This document shows positions 9,553 through 18,062 of a stretch of 64,000 bases of DNA, one piece after another (the first letter of the stretch is position 1; the number at the start of each line of letters is the position of its first letter). The translations under genes and the position numbers were made by a program. The notes beneath the pieces are model-generated. The model was not told where the DNA came from, searched no databases, and saw only the letters and a list, made by a program, of their open reading frames with translations. Origin of the DNA: an uncultured Clostridium sp. (GTDB lineage: Bacteria > Bacillota > Clostridia > Lachnospirales > Lachnospiraceae); NCBI GenBank assembly GCA_947178475.1, contig CAMWYM010000004.1, positions 1-64,000 on the forward strand, read 5' to 3'.

Positions 9553-10416
9553 TCAATAATTAAAGCTTTTCACCAGCTCACCTATCACCAGATTCCAGCC
9601 ATCAGCCATCACGAATAGCAAAATCTTAAACGGCATAGAAATTGTTGTCGGTGGCAGCATCATCATACCCATAGCCATCAGGGTAGAAGCAACTACCATA
9701 TCAATAATAATAAACGGAATATATATCATAAATCCAATAATAAACGATTTGCGAAGCTCACCCATAATAAACGAGGGTATCAGCACAGAGCTTGGAATAT
9801 CCGATATCTCTTGCACATCATCAATCCTTGCCAAATCTAAGAAAAAGTTTACATCCTCCGGCTCCACATTATTAATCATAAAATCCCTAAGCGGCTCCAT
9901 ACAGGCCTTCAGACCATCCTCCTGAGTAATCTCTCCGGCAGAAAGAGGCTTGATTCCCTCCTCGTTGATCCGCGACAATGTAGGTGACATGATAAAAAGG
10001 GTTAAAAACAACGCTAGCCCTACCAATACATTATTCGGAGGCGTCGATTGAGTACCTAGAGCCGTGCGCAAAAAATGAAACACCACTACGATTCTGGTAA
10101 ATGACGTCATCATCACAACGATTGATGGAGCTATTGAAATAACAGTAATCACCAAAAGCATCTGAAGTGTACCTGCAAGAGTACCCTCATCATTAGAAGT
10201 ATCCACTGTTACTCCTAATGAAAAAGGGACATCATTTTCCAGGTTTGTCAGTCTTTCCGTTTCATCATTAATATTGTCCTGAACACCCATAGCATATACC
10301 TGATGCCCTACACATAAAATCATAAAAATGATAACATAAGCAATTATGAACTTTTTAATATGAATATGTTGTATAATTCGTCTTTTATTTTTGTTTGTCA
10401 TGATCTTTTTTTTCAT
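9553..10416 (-). CDS. fliP: FliP, export-gate membrane protein
   Basis: FliP forms the pentameric core of the flagellar export channel. A long basic N-terminus leads into a signal-peptide-like helix (residues about 22-42, ending VYA). The conserved region follows: SFTRIVVVFHFLRTALGTQ, an extracytoplasmic loop, and a C-terminal pair of helices with MGMMMLPP. The first ATG (10416) overlaps the fliO end by 32 bases; ATG 10401 is an alternative start. It is the largest of the fliPQR set, as usual. Confidence 0.96.
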   Translation of the reverse strand: MKKKIMTNKNKRRIIQHIHIKKFIIAYVIIFMILCVGHQVYAMGVQDNINDETERLTNLENDVPFSLGVTVDTSNDEGTLAGTLQMLLVITVISIAPSIVVMMTSFTRIVVVFHFLRTALGTQSTPPNNVLVGLALFLTLFIMSPTLSRINEEGIKPLSAGEITQEDGLKACMEPLRDFMINNVEPEDVNFFLDLARIDDVQEISDIPSSVLIPSFIMGELRKSFIIGFMIYIPFIIIDMVVASTLMAMGMMMLPPTTISMPFKILLFVMADGWNLVIGELVKSFNY

Positions 10417-10762
10417 TTTTAATCTTATCCAATATATTCTTAAAATTCATCGGTTCTAATGACACTTCCTGCTCATTAATCTCTGTTTCCTCTAATTGTG
10501 TCAGCACAGTTACACTGTCCTTACAGACAGCAAGAGCAAGATACTGATTGCCTATTTTCACAATCTCTATCACTTTATTATTGGATAACCGAAACACCTC
10601 GATTACTCTTATATTGCTGCGCTTATTTAATACATTGGATTGAAAACTTCCAGTAATCCGAGCCGCCAAATAAGCCAATACTAAAACAAATATAAATAGC
10701 AAAATAGTACATATCAGCTGGGCAATGCTATCCAAACCAGAAGTCTCACGAATTAAAAACAT
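10385..10762 (-). CDS. fliO: FliO (FliZ)-type flagellar export assembly protein
   Basis: FliO is a small single-span membrane protein that helps assemble the FliP ring. The 125-residue product has one N-terminal helix (about residues 12-36, IAQLICTILLFIFVLVLAYLAA) and a cytosolic SH3-like region (IRVIEVFRLSNNKVIEIVKIG) typical of FliO. I use ATG 10762; TTG 10771, 3 bases after AGAAGG, is possible but too close. The assignment rests on this architecture and on its place directly before fliP. Confidence 0.85.
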   Translation of the reverse strand: MFLIRETSGLDSIAQLICTILLFIFVLVLAYLAARITGSFQSNVLNKRSNIRVIEVFRLSNNKVIEIVKIGNQYLALAVCKDSVTVLTQLEETEINEQEVSLEPMNFKNILDKIKNEKKDHDKQK

Positions 10763-10763
10763 A

Positions 10764-11126
10764 TTAACCAAGAGCCTTCTGTACTGCTTCTAATACTCTA
10801 TCCGGCTGGAATGGCTTAACAATAAAGTCTCTTGCTCCGGACTGAATACTTTCAATAACCATTGCCTGCTGTCCCATAGCAGAACACATAACAATGCTGG
10901 CATTCGGGTCAGACTCCTTAATTTTCTTAAGTGCCTGAATACCATCCATCTCTGGCATGGTAATATCCATCAGCACAAGGTCTGGCTGAGTCTCAGCATA
11001 TTTCTCAACCGCCTTTGCACCATTCTCTGCCTCTCCGGCAATGGTATAACCATTCTTAACCAGAATGTCTTTAATCATCATTCTCATAAAAGCTGCATCA
11101 TCACAAATTAAAATACTCTTTGCCAT
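10764..11126 (-). CDS. cheY: Chemotaxis response regulator CheY
   Basis: A single receiver domain of 120 residues with the acidic pair Asp9/Asp10, phospho-acceptor Asp54 (LMDITMPEMDG), the switch Ser (CSAMGQ) and the conserved Lys in VKPF. Phosphorylated by CheA, it binds the FliM/FliY switch to change motor behaviour. GGAG stands before ATG 11126. It lies between fliY and fliO, as in the Bacillus operon; fliY upstream probably encodes its phosphatase. Confidence 0.97.
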   Translation of the reverse strand: MAKSILICDDAAFMRMMIKDILVKNGYTIAGEAENGAKAVEKYAETQPDLVLMDITMPEMDGIQALKKIKESDPNASIVMCSAMGQQAMVIESIQSGARDFIVKPFQPDRVLEAVQKALG

Positions 11127-11152
11127 ATCATATTCTCCATTTCATAAAAACT

Positions 11153-12325
11153 TTATTCTTTAATGATATCAGTTACTCTGATACCAAAACTCTCTTCAAT
11201 TACAACAACCTCACCCTTGGCAACCAGCTTGCCGTTTACCAATACATCTATCGGTTCACCGGCTATGTTATCCAACTCGATAATCGTACCTGGAGCAAAC
11301 TCCAATATCTCTTTAATGGATTTGCTTGTCCGTCCAAGTTCCACAGTGACCTCCAGCGGAACATCCATAATCAAATCAATGTTTTCCTGCTGGGTAATAG
11401 GATTAACTGCCGCATTAAACGGCTGGAACTGAACCGGTTGGACATTAACATCCTGCATAGGTGGTGCATAAGCATATTGCGGCATCCCCATCATTGGCTG
11501 TCCCATCATTGGTTGTCCCTGCATCGGTTGTCCCTGCATTGGCGGTGCCTGATACATAGCAGCCTGTGGTGCCGGTTCAGGCACAGGTGGCGGTGATGTC
11601 TGTGGTGCTGGTTCCTCCTTCACTTCTTCAACAGATGAAGCCTGATTAGAGTTAAACTGATCATATAAATCCTTTGCCAAATCAATCGGATACAGCTGCA
11701 TGATATTGCTGTCTACAAGGTCTCCTATTTCCATTCGGAATAAAACCTTAACAAAAGCATTATCATGAAATATTCCCAGCTTTCCTTCGTCTATATCATC
11801 TGCCAAGTCTACCAGTTCTGCTGACGGCGGTGAAATATCAACCATCTTATTCAGCATTGTTGATAATGATGTGGCTGAGGACCCCATCATCTGGTTCATC
11901 GCTTCACAGATTGCACTCAAATGCAGGTCAGACAACTCGTCCACTAGATTTGTTCCGTCTCCACCCATCATTAAGTCTGTTATTACTTTAACATCATCTT
12001 CGCGAAGAATCAAGAGATTCTTACCATCAATTCCTTCTTTATATGAAATATTGATAAAAACACAAGGTTTTTCATAATCTGTCGTCAACTCTTCCCATGT
12101 GGAAATTGATACCGAAGGGGTGGTAATCGTAACTTTCTGGTTAACCAGCGAATAAAGCGTTGTCGCTGCTGTTCCCATACAGATATTAGAAATCTCACCA
12201 ATTGCATCTTGTTCCTGTGTCGTTAAAGTATCCACTGAGGCAGAAGCCGGGGCTCCATCGCCGCCATTGTCATCCATGTTTCCTAACAACGCATTGATTT
12301 CTTCCTGTGATAACATTCCGTCCAT
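11153..12325 (-). CDS. fliY: FliY, motor-switch protein with CheC-type CheY-P phosphatase domain
   Basis: FliY combines a C-ring subunit with a CheY-P phosphatase. The 390 residues hold an N-terminal FliM-like CheY-docking peptide (MLSQEEINALL), a CheC-like domain (about 35-215), a Met/Gln/Pro/Gly-rich linker with tandem QPMxG repeats, and a C-terminal FliN/SpoA domain (DVPLEVTVELGRT). Both phosphatase centres match D/S-x3-E-x2-N-x22-P: one begins DAIGEISN, the other SAICEAMN, each with Pro at the right spacing. Active phosphatase function is therefore expected. The ribosome site GAGGAG lies 7 bases before ATG 12325. Confidence 0.96.
   Translation of the reverse strand: MDGMLSQEEINALLGNMDDNGGDGAPASASVDTLTTQEQDAIGEISNICMGTAATTLYSLVNQKVTITTPSVSISTWEELTTDYEKPCVFINISYKEGIDGKNLLILREDDVKVITDLMMGGDGTNLVDELSDLHLSAICEAMNQMMGSSATSLSTMLNKMVDISPPSAELVDLADDIDEGKLGIFHDNAFVKVLFRMEIGDLVDSNIMQLYPIDLAKDLYDQFNSNQASSVEEVKEEPAPQTSPPPVPEPAPQAAMYQAPPMQGQPMQGQPMMGQPMMGMPQYAYAPPMQDVNVQPVQFQPFNAAVNPITQQENIDLIMDVPLEVTVELGRTSKSIKEILEFAPGTIIELDNIAGEPIDVLVNGKLVAKGEVVVIEESFGIRVTDIIKE
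11482..11545 (-). repeat. 15-base tandem repeats encoding the FliY linker
   Basis: Four degenerate 15-base units encode QPMQG/QPMMG repeats in the flexible linker between the CheC-like and FliN domains of FliY. They are in frame, so copy-number change would alter only linker length. Confidence 0.7.
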
Positions 12326-12329
12326 GTCC

Positions 12330-13307
12330 CTACTCCTCTCTTATAATTTCTGTCACCTTAACGGCATAGCTCTCTGTGCCGGAACCAGGTAACGCTTTAA
12401 ATTTAACAATATTACCAACAAAGACACTCAACTCTTCATCTACATGAGAATCCAGTTTAATAATATCGCCAACTTGCAGATTAATAAAATCCATAACTGA
12501 AATACTACTCTTACCAAGCAATGCTTTAATCGGAATCTGCGCCTTATTAATAATTGTTTCAATCACTTCATCATAAGAAGCCTCATCCTTACTCTGCATA
12601 GTAGAAAACCAATACTTTGTATTCAGCTTATCCATAATGTCCTCTAATGTCATAAAAGGAAGACAAATGTTCATCAACCCCTCAACATTCCCAATTGCCA
12701 TATTAATTGTAACAATGGCAATCATTTCACTAGGGGAGATAATCTGTGCAAATTGCGGATTTGTTTCTATACGCTCCAATCTAGGGTGTATGGAAAGCAC
12801 ATTTTCCCATGGTTCTCTAAGCAAATCCACCAAGATAGTGAAAATTCTTTCCAAAACACTCAGCTCAATCTCGGAGAAATCCCTGGGCTTATCCAAAGGC
12901 TCCCCCAGACCTCCTAGCATACGGTCAATTATGGTAAATCCAAGATTGGATGCCAGTTCAATAAGTACACTTCCATTTAGCGGAGCAAAATCCACAATTC
13001 CTAATAATGCCGGATTAGACAATGCATTAGAAAACTCCGAATAGGTAACCGCTTCTGAATTCATTACATCTATTTGCACATTTTTCCGCAGATATGCTGG
13101 AAAATTATTGGCTACCAATCTGCCGAAATGTTCAAATATAATCTCCAAGGTTCTCAGATGCTCTTTAGAAAACTTGGCAGGTCTGGCAAAATCATACTCT
13201 TTAATTTTAACAGCGGGCTCATCGTTCATCTCGTCAACATCTAATTCACCTGAGCTAAGCTGTTTCAGCAACGCATCAATCTCATTTTGAGACAATACAT
13301 CTGCCAT
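12330..13307 (-). CDS. fliM: FliM, flagellar motor switch protein
   Basis: FliM is the C-ring subunit that binds CheY-P and FliG. The 325-residue product begins with the CheY-binding peptide (LSQNEIDALL), continues with the CheC-like middle domain (HLRTLEIIFEHFGRL; GGLG), and ends with a SpoA/FliN-like domain (LQVGDIIKLD). The length is normal. GGAGGTGAGAAT precedes ATG 13307, and fliY starts 5 bases after its stop. Confidence 0.97.
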   Translation of the reverse strand: MADVLSQNEIDALLKQLSSGELDVDEMNDEPAVKIKEYDFARPAKFSKEHLRTLEIIFEHFGRLVANNFPAYLRKNVQIDVMNSEAVTYSEFSNALSNPALLGIVDFAPLNGSVLIELASNLGFTIIDRMLGGLGEPLDKPRDFSEIELSVLERIFTILVDLLREPWENVLSIHPRLERIETNPQFAQIISPSEMIAIVTINMAIGNVEGLMNICLPFMTLEDIMDKLNTKYWFSTMQSKDEASYDEVIETIINKAQIPIKALLGKSSISVMDFINLQVGDIIKLDSHVDEELSVFVGNIVKFKALPGSGTESYAVKVTEIIREE

Positions 13308-13353
13308 ATTCTCACCTCCAACAGTCTCTACAATTCTTCATAAACAGATAAAA

Positions 13354-13881
13354 CTATTGGACTGTAAATTTACTAAACGATACACTGTAGATACATTGTG
13401 TCCCATACTTTTCCTGCAGACCCTCAAGAATCTGTTTCTTAATATCATTCTGTACTTCCTGACTCTTAATCTCTTCAAAGGTATAATTCTGGATAATATT
13501 GCGAGCCACATCAAATACTGAACCGGCAGACAAAACAGCATTCAAGTCATCATAATCCTTAGAAGACCCATCTAAGCCTAGGGTTAACCCCAGCTGTACG
13601 TAATGACTTTCAGCTTCCTCCCCGTCTGCTGTCGCATCGCTGCTATCCTTCAGATTCACAACCTGAGCCTCCACATCATAGGTTTGCATATCCTTCAACG
13701 CCACCTTAGGCTGATCCTCACCCTTACTCTCCAATTCCAGATTCAAAACCGAAGCAATCTCCGTAATCAAGTTATTAGTCTTCTTGGCTGAAGGCATACA
13801 CACAAACACAAGCATTACATTTAATATTAGGTTCACCACACAAAGTGCCAAGATAATTACTGTAATCAAATTCTTTTTCAT
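13354..13881 (-). CDS. fliL: FliL, basal body-associated stator protein
   Basis: FliL is a single-span inner-membrane protein that surrounds or stabilises stator units. The 175-residue product has a membrane helix at about 8-28 (VIILALCVVNLILNVMLVFV) and a periplasmic domain ending with the family-typical pattern (IIQNYTFEEIKS... KQILEGLQEKYG... VSFSKFTVQ). It sits between motB and fliM, consistent with a stator link. Confidence 0.9.
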   Translation of the reverse strand: MKKNLITVIILALCVVNLILNVMLVFVCMPSAKKTNNLITEIASVLNLELESKGEDQPKVALKDMQTYDVEAQVVNLKDSSDATADGEEAESHYVQLGLTLGLDGSSKDYDDLNAVLSAGSVFDVARNIIQNYTFEEIKSQEVQNDIKKQILEGLQEKYGTQCIYSVSFSKFTVQ

Positions 13882-13890
13882 GTTCTTCTC

Positions 13891-14853
13891 CTACTCCTCC
13901 ATCTGTGTTTCTGAATTCAACGGGTTATATATCTTAATGGATACCCTTCTGTTTCTGGCACGCCCCTCTTCACTGTCATTGGAAGCCACCGGACGGCTTT
14001 CACCATATCCTGCCACCTTCATATTTCTATCTTCCAGATTGACCTGCTCCATAATATAATCATACACCTTATTGGCTCTCGCCGTTGACAGATAGCGATT
14101 GCTTTCATACAGGGAACTGTGTATCGGTACATTGTCCGTATGTCCCTCAATTTCTATGATACAATCACGGTACTTTTCCAAAATCGCTGCAATCTTCTGC
14201 ATGAAAATTCTGGCATCTCCCCGCAAATCCGCCTGTCCTGCATCAAACAAAATCGCTCCGTTTAAATCCATAGAAACATACTGTGAATTATAATCAAGTA
14301 TTATCCTGTCATCTATGCTGTAGGATTCTGTCATCTGTGCAACTTCATCATACATCTCAGCAGATTCCTTGAGTCCCTCCTCTGTCATCTGCTCCTTTAA
14401 TTCCTGTTGAGAAAAAGCGCTTGTTGGTTTCTTGGTAGATTCCATCGTCTCAGATATTTCCTGACCGGCAATTTCCATGCTGTTTTCTACACTATCCGGC
14501 TGATCCGAGGCATCATTTTGACCATCGTCTGCTCCTGTAGCAGATAAATTCTCATTATCTCCTGCCACCTCAGAGGATACTCCAATATATTCCAGTATAG
14601 ACTCAATGCCCGGAAGCTGTGTTACACCACCGGAAACAATATCACCCTCCACTAAGGATACTGCTCCTGCTTCCAAAATACTAAAGCTCATATTATTGAA
14701 AGAAGCAGCAATCCTCTGAATTTTGCCCTGATCCACAGAAGAGCTGGCAAACAGCAAAACGAAGAAACACAGCAGCAAATTCATCAAATCACTAAAGGTT
14801 GCCATCCACGCCGGAGACCCCTCCTCAGGTGGTTTTTCTTTTCTCTTTGCCAT
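13891..14853 (-). CDS. motB: MotB-family stator protein
   Basis: MotB anchors the stator to peptidoglycan and carries the ion-binding aspartate. The single helix begins near residue 18 with Asp22 (FSDLMNLLLCFFVLLFA). An acidic, low-complexity segment spans about 75-165. The C-terminal OmpA-like domain (EIEGHTDNVPIHS; ESRPVASNDSEEGRARNRRVSI) binds cell wall. The helix resembles sodium-type PomB (LMxLLMCFFVLL) more than proton-type MotB, but this is an inference. The start overlaps the motA stop by one base (TAATG). Confidence 0.95.
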   Translation of the reverse strand: MAKRKEKPPEEGSPAWMATFSDLMNLLLCFFVLLFASSSVDQGKIQRIAASFNNMSFSILEAGAVSLVEGDIVSGGVTQLPGIESILEYIGVSSEVAGDNENLSATGADDGQNDASDQPDSVENSMEIAGQEISETMESTKKPTSAFSQQELKEQMTEEGLKESAEMYDEVAQMTESYSIDDRIILDYNSQYVSMDLNGAILFDAGQADLRGDARIFMQKIAAILEKYRDCIIEIEGHTDNVPIHSSLYESNRYLSTARANKVYDYIMEQVNLEDRNMKVAGYGESRPVASNDSEEGRARNRRVSIKIYNPLNSETQMEE

Positions 14854-15641
14854 TATTCTTCACCGCCTTCAGATAAATTTTCCCTAATATTTGGTGCAAG
14901 GAAAGACTTAAGCTTTTCTTCAATAACTCTGGGATTCTCGCCGGCCTGAATAGATAACAGACCCTCTATCATAATTTCTTTTAACTGCATTTCAGCATCA
15001 TTAAAGCTTCCAAGCTTGGTGGCAACCGGTGCACTTATCCAGTTTGCCAGCACCGAACCATAATATGTAGTAATCAGCGCCACCGCCATATTCGGTCCAA
15101 TAGAATCCGGATCTGACAGGTTTTTAAGCATCAGCACCAGTCCAATCAGCGTACCAATCATACCCCATGCCGGTCCCATCGCTCCAATCATCTTCCAAAA
15201 TTCAATATTTTTCTGATGTCTTGCATCAGTGTTCACCATCTCAGCTTCCAATATCCCTCTGACCAGCTCCGGGTCAGTACCGTCTACAATCAACAGTATT
15301 CCTTTTTTCATAAAGGGTTCTTCCAGTGCATTGGCCGATTCCTCTAAGGCAAGAAGACCTTCCTTTCTTGCAACATTAGATAAATCAATAATTTGCTTAA
15401 TCGTTCCGATAGTGTCCAGACTAGGCACTTTGAAAACCAATGTTATAGACTTAAGACCGGCAATGAAATCCGGCACTGTATTACTGGCAAGCACCGCAAA
15501 TAAAGTTCCACCAAAGGTAATCAAGATCGACTGTTTGTCAACAAACCATCCTGCTGCGGTCCATCCAAAATCACCGGTAACCATGGCCATAAGCATTAAT
15601 GCAAACGCTGCTACTAATCCAATTATTGTTGCTATATCCAC
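14853..15641 (-). CDS. motA: MotA-family stator protein
   Basis: MotA forms the pentameric ring of the stator and contacts FliG. The product has four membrane helices, a cytosolic loop, and the family signature near the third helix (GPAWGMIGTLIGLVLML). I chose GTG 15641, giving MDIATIIGL, a typical MotA start 8 bases after GTGAGG; a TTG eight codons upstream would place the ribosome site inside the gene. It follows flbD and is translationally coupled to motB. Confidence 0.95.
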   Translation of the reverse strand: MDIATIIGLVAAFALMLMAMVTGDFGWTAAGWFVDKQSILITFGGTLFAVLASNTVPDFIAGLKSITLVFKVPSLDTIGTIKQIIDLSNVARKEGLLALEESANALEEPFMKKGILLIVDGTDPELVRGILEAEMVNTDARHQKNIEFWKMIGAMGPAWGMIGTLIGLVLMLKNLSDPDSIGPNMAVALITTYYGSVLANWISAPVATKLGSFNDAEMQLKEIMIEGLLSIQAGENPRVIEEKLKSFLAPNIRENLSEGGEE

Positions 15642-15765
15642 AACTTCCACCTCACTAATCGACAAGTAAATTAAGTGTTCTTTTCTTTTGGGAATACCCT
15701 TTCTAAAAACACTACGATATTATAACACAAAATTTTGATATATGCCACTAAATTTTACAATATTT

Positions 15766-15948
15766 TTAGTGGTATATTGCTCTTTTGTAAGAAATCACTA
15801 AATCTGTCACTTCCTGCCGGCTTTCTTTTACGATAATTTTCTTTCCGGTAGTCAAAGTAATCACTGTATCCGGTGTCTCCTCTACAAACTCAATAATATC
15901 CGCATTAACGGTAAATTTCAAGTCGTTATACCTTGTTAACTCAATCAT
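15766..15948 (-). CDS. flbD: FlbD family flagellar protein
   Basis: A 60-residue protein matching the FlbD family (MIELTRYNDLKFTVNADIIE... TVITLTTGKKIIVKES), common between flgE and motA in Gram-positive and Thermotogales flagellar operons; its function is not settled. I choose ATG 15948, preceded by GGGAGG with 6-base spacing. An in-frame ATG ten codons upstream lacks such a site. It appears to be the first gene of the second half of the flagellar cluster. Confidence 0.92.
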   Translation of the reverse strand: MIELTRYNDLKFTVNADIIEFVEETPDTVITLTTGKKIIVKESRQEVTDLVISYKRAIYH

Positions 15949-15996
15949 ACACTTCCTCCCGGCAGCCTTATCTGTCACTACAGCACATTTTCTACT

Positions 15997-16026
15997 ATTA
16001 TACTCCTCATACCCCCAGCTTGTCTA
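15997..16026 (-). promoter_or_regulatory. Sigma-A-type promoter before flbD
   Basis: On the minus strand: -35 TAGACA (16021-16026), 18-base spacer, -10 TATAAT (15997-16002), about 50 bases before the flbD start. It lies just past the terminator-like hairpin after flgE and would drive flbD-motA...cheA independently of flgB...flgE. No sigma-28 motif was recognised. Confidence 0.6.
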
Positions 16027-16121
16027 CGGTATTTTTCCAAAAGAAAAAAATGCCAAAAAAGGGATTACTTTTCACCACTTGACCAGCCGGATGCTCTAGC
16101 AAAGTACACACAACAACAAAA

Positions 16122-16143
16122 GGTGCACAGTTTCCTGTGCACC
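16122..16143 (-). terminator. Terminator-like hairpin downstream of flgE
   Basis: A perfect 9-bp stem (GGTGCACAG / CTGTGCACC, 4-base loop) sits about 20 bases after the flgE stop. On the minus strand it is followed by TTTTGTTGTTG. The interrupted T-run suggests partial termination inside the flagellar cluster. Confidence 0.7.
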
Positions 16144-16164
16144 CTTCCTGTATTCACTATTCTA

Positions 16165-17556
16165 TTATCTCTTCAGATTAACCAATTCCTCAATCAGTGT
16201 ATCAGAAACCGTAATGATTCGGGAATTAGCCTGAAAACCTCTCTGTGTAACGATCATCTCTGTAAACTCTAAGGAGAGGTCAACATTCGACATTTCCAAC
16301 ACACCCTGTGTCATCGTTTCACCTACACTGTCAATAGACTGACCAACTCCATCAAACTCACCGGATGCATTAGTCTCCTTATATAAGCTGTTACCGATTG
16401 CCTCCAGACCTGCCGGATTGACAAAGTTTGCTATAGCGATCTGACCCAGCAGCTTGGTGATACCATTATCATAAACACCATAAATCATACCGGATGTTTC
16501 AATGGTCACATCGGTAAGCTTACCAACCTTACGTCCGCCGCCTTCACCCTCGGTAGAGCCCCTATGAATCTCATAGGTACATTCCTTAGTCTTAGAATAC
16601 ATTTTCAAATTAGAGAAATCAAATTCAACACCGGTTACCGGCTCACCATTGATTATACTCTGGAATACATTACCTTTATCACTAGTTCCTTTAGGTGTAA
16701 TTTGCAAGGTAGCAGATGTAGAGCCTGCAGCGCCCACATACTGAAAAGTACCTGAGTCTTTGTTAAATTTGACGGTAACCATTGGGTTTACCGTTGCGGT
16801 TCCATCCGGAGCCGTTCCTGAAAATCCATAATCATAATCACCATTAATATCGTTATTATTGGCATCCTTAATGGAGACAATATTGACATCATATTCTCCC
16901 TCATTCCCATTCTCCCTGAATGTCATTTTAACCGTATATGCGTTACCAAGGTTATCATAAATAGATACCGTTCTTGGCACACCGTCGGCGGTTCCCAAAT
17001 TTGGATCCGTTGAGGCAATACCACCGGATAAATATGCCTTTGATGTCATTTCTGGCTCTGCAGTCTGGTTCTCCTCAGCCTCCGGTCTCAACGCAGACAC
17101 GGTATCCTTCCGAATCTGAGTCGGGTCATCCGGGTCTACCTGCCAGCCCATTACCAGCTCACCGTTACCGGTAACCAGATTACCTGCATCATCTGTATTA
17201 AAGGCACCTACCTTAGTGAAGTAATTCATCCCCTCTCTGCTGACAATGAAGAATGAATTACCGTTAATCATTAAATCATATGGATTGTTTGTGGACTGTG
17301 CAGAGCCTGCCTTATGGGACACGGTTATCGTTGCTGTTGTTGTACCCAAACCAATCTGCTTAGCATTGGTACCACCGCTTCCCTCTGTATTTGCTCCGGT
17401 TGCCCGTTGTGTTGTCTGATATAACACATCCTTGAATAATACCTGACTGGATTTGAAGCCTACGGTATTTACATTTGCAATATTATTACCAATTACATCC
17501 ATTTTGGTCTGATGTGTCTTAAGTCCTGACACGCCAGAGTAAAGTGATCTCATCAT
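16165..17556 (-). CDS. flgE: FlgE, flagellar hook protein
   Basis: FlgE polymerises into the hook. The N-terminal rod/hook signature (MMRSLYSGVSGLKTHQ... MDVIGNNIANVNTVGFK) and the C-terminal D0 helix (FTEMIVTQRGFQANSRII) are intact, with a variable surface domain between them (463 residues). ATG 17556 is preferred because AGGAGG stands 9 bases upstream; the open frame runs 16 codons further without a better site. It follows the TIGR02530-type gene, as in other Gram-positive clusters. Confidence 0.96.
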   Translation of the reverse strand: MMRSLYSGVSGLKTHQTKMDVIGNNIANVNTVGFKSSQVLFKDVLYQTTQRATGANTEGSGGTNAKQIGLGTTTATITVSHKAGSAQSTNNPYDLMINGNSFFIVSREGMNYFTKVGAFNTDDAGNLVTGNGELVMGWQVDPDDPTQIRKDTVSALRPEAEENQTAEPEMTSKAYLSGGIASTDPNLGTADGVPRTVSIYDNLGNAYTVKMTFRENGNEGEYDVNIVSIKDANNNDINGDYDYGFSGTAPDGTATVNPMVTVKFNKDSGTFQYVGAAGSTSATLQITPKGTSDKGNVFQSIINGEPVTGVEFDFSNLKMYSKTKECTYEIHRGSTEGEGGGRKVGKLTDVTIETSGMIYGVYDNGITKLLGQIAIANFVNPAGLEAIGNSLYKETNASGEFDGVGQSIDSVGETMTQGVLEMSNVDLSLEFTEMIVTQRGFQANSRIITVSDTLIEELVNLKR

Positions 17557-17634
17557 AATTAATGACCTCCTATAATTTCCATTGATGTTCTCCCCTTCTG
17601 TCATTCAGGGGAAACTAGCCTCCAAAAGGTCCGG

Positions 17635-18039
17635 CTATACGATTACTGCTCCATCAATATTTGTAAACACATTACTATCATTTGTATCCTGATCCATTGC
17701 GGTTACAACTGTATTATTCTTGACATTAACAATAAACGCTATATTGTCCATCATAACAAGCGATTCTTTAATGCTCTTTTCCTTCGCCTGCAATACTCCT
17801 TTGTTCAAACGATTCATCTGTTCATCATTCAAATTAATATTCCGGCTGGCAAGCCGTTCATTTGCATGCTTGGAAAAAGTAAGACCTGACAGTTCTTTTA
17901 CTCCTGTCTGTTCTAAAACCTCCCGAAATGAAAATCCCTGTTCATTCACCATTTCCTTTTGGCCGGTCTTTTTCTCGCTATTCAGATATGTATCCGCCAT
18001 CTGGTCAATGGATATAAATGAACCCTGTAAACGTTCCAT
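17635..18039 (-). CDS. TIGR02530-type flagellar operon protein
   Basis: A 134-residue soluble protein resembling the TIGR02530 flagellar operon family found between flgD and flgE in many Firmicutes. The conserved core is FSKHANERLASRNI... LNKGVLQAKEKSIKESLVMMDNIAFIVNVKNNTVVTAMD. A role in hook assembly is inferred from position only. GAGGGG lies before ATG 18039. Confidence 0.85.
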   Translation of the reverse strand: MERLQGSFISIDQMADTYLNSEKKTGQKEMVNEQGFSFREVLEQTGVKELSGLTFSKHANERLASRNINLNDEQMNRLNKGVLQAKEKSIKESLVMMDNIAFIVNVKNNTVVTAMDQDTNDSNVFTNIDGAVIV

Positions 18040-18062
18040 GTTATCGCCCCTCTTCCTTAAGG

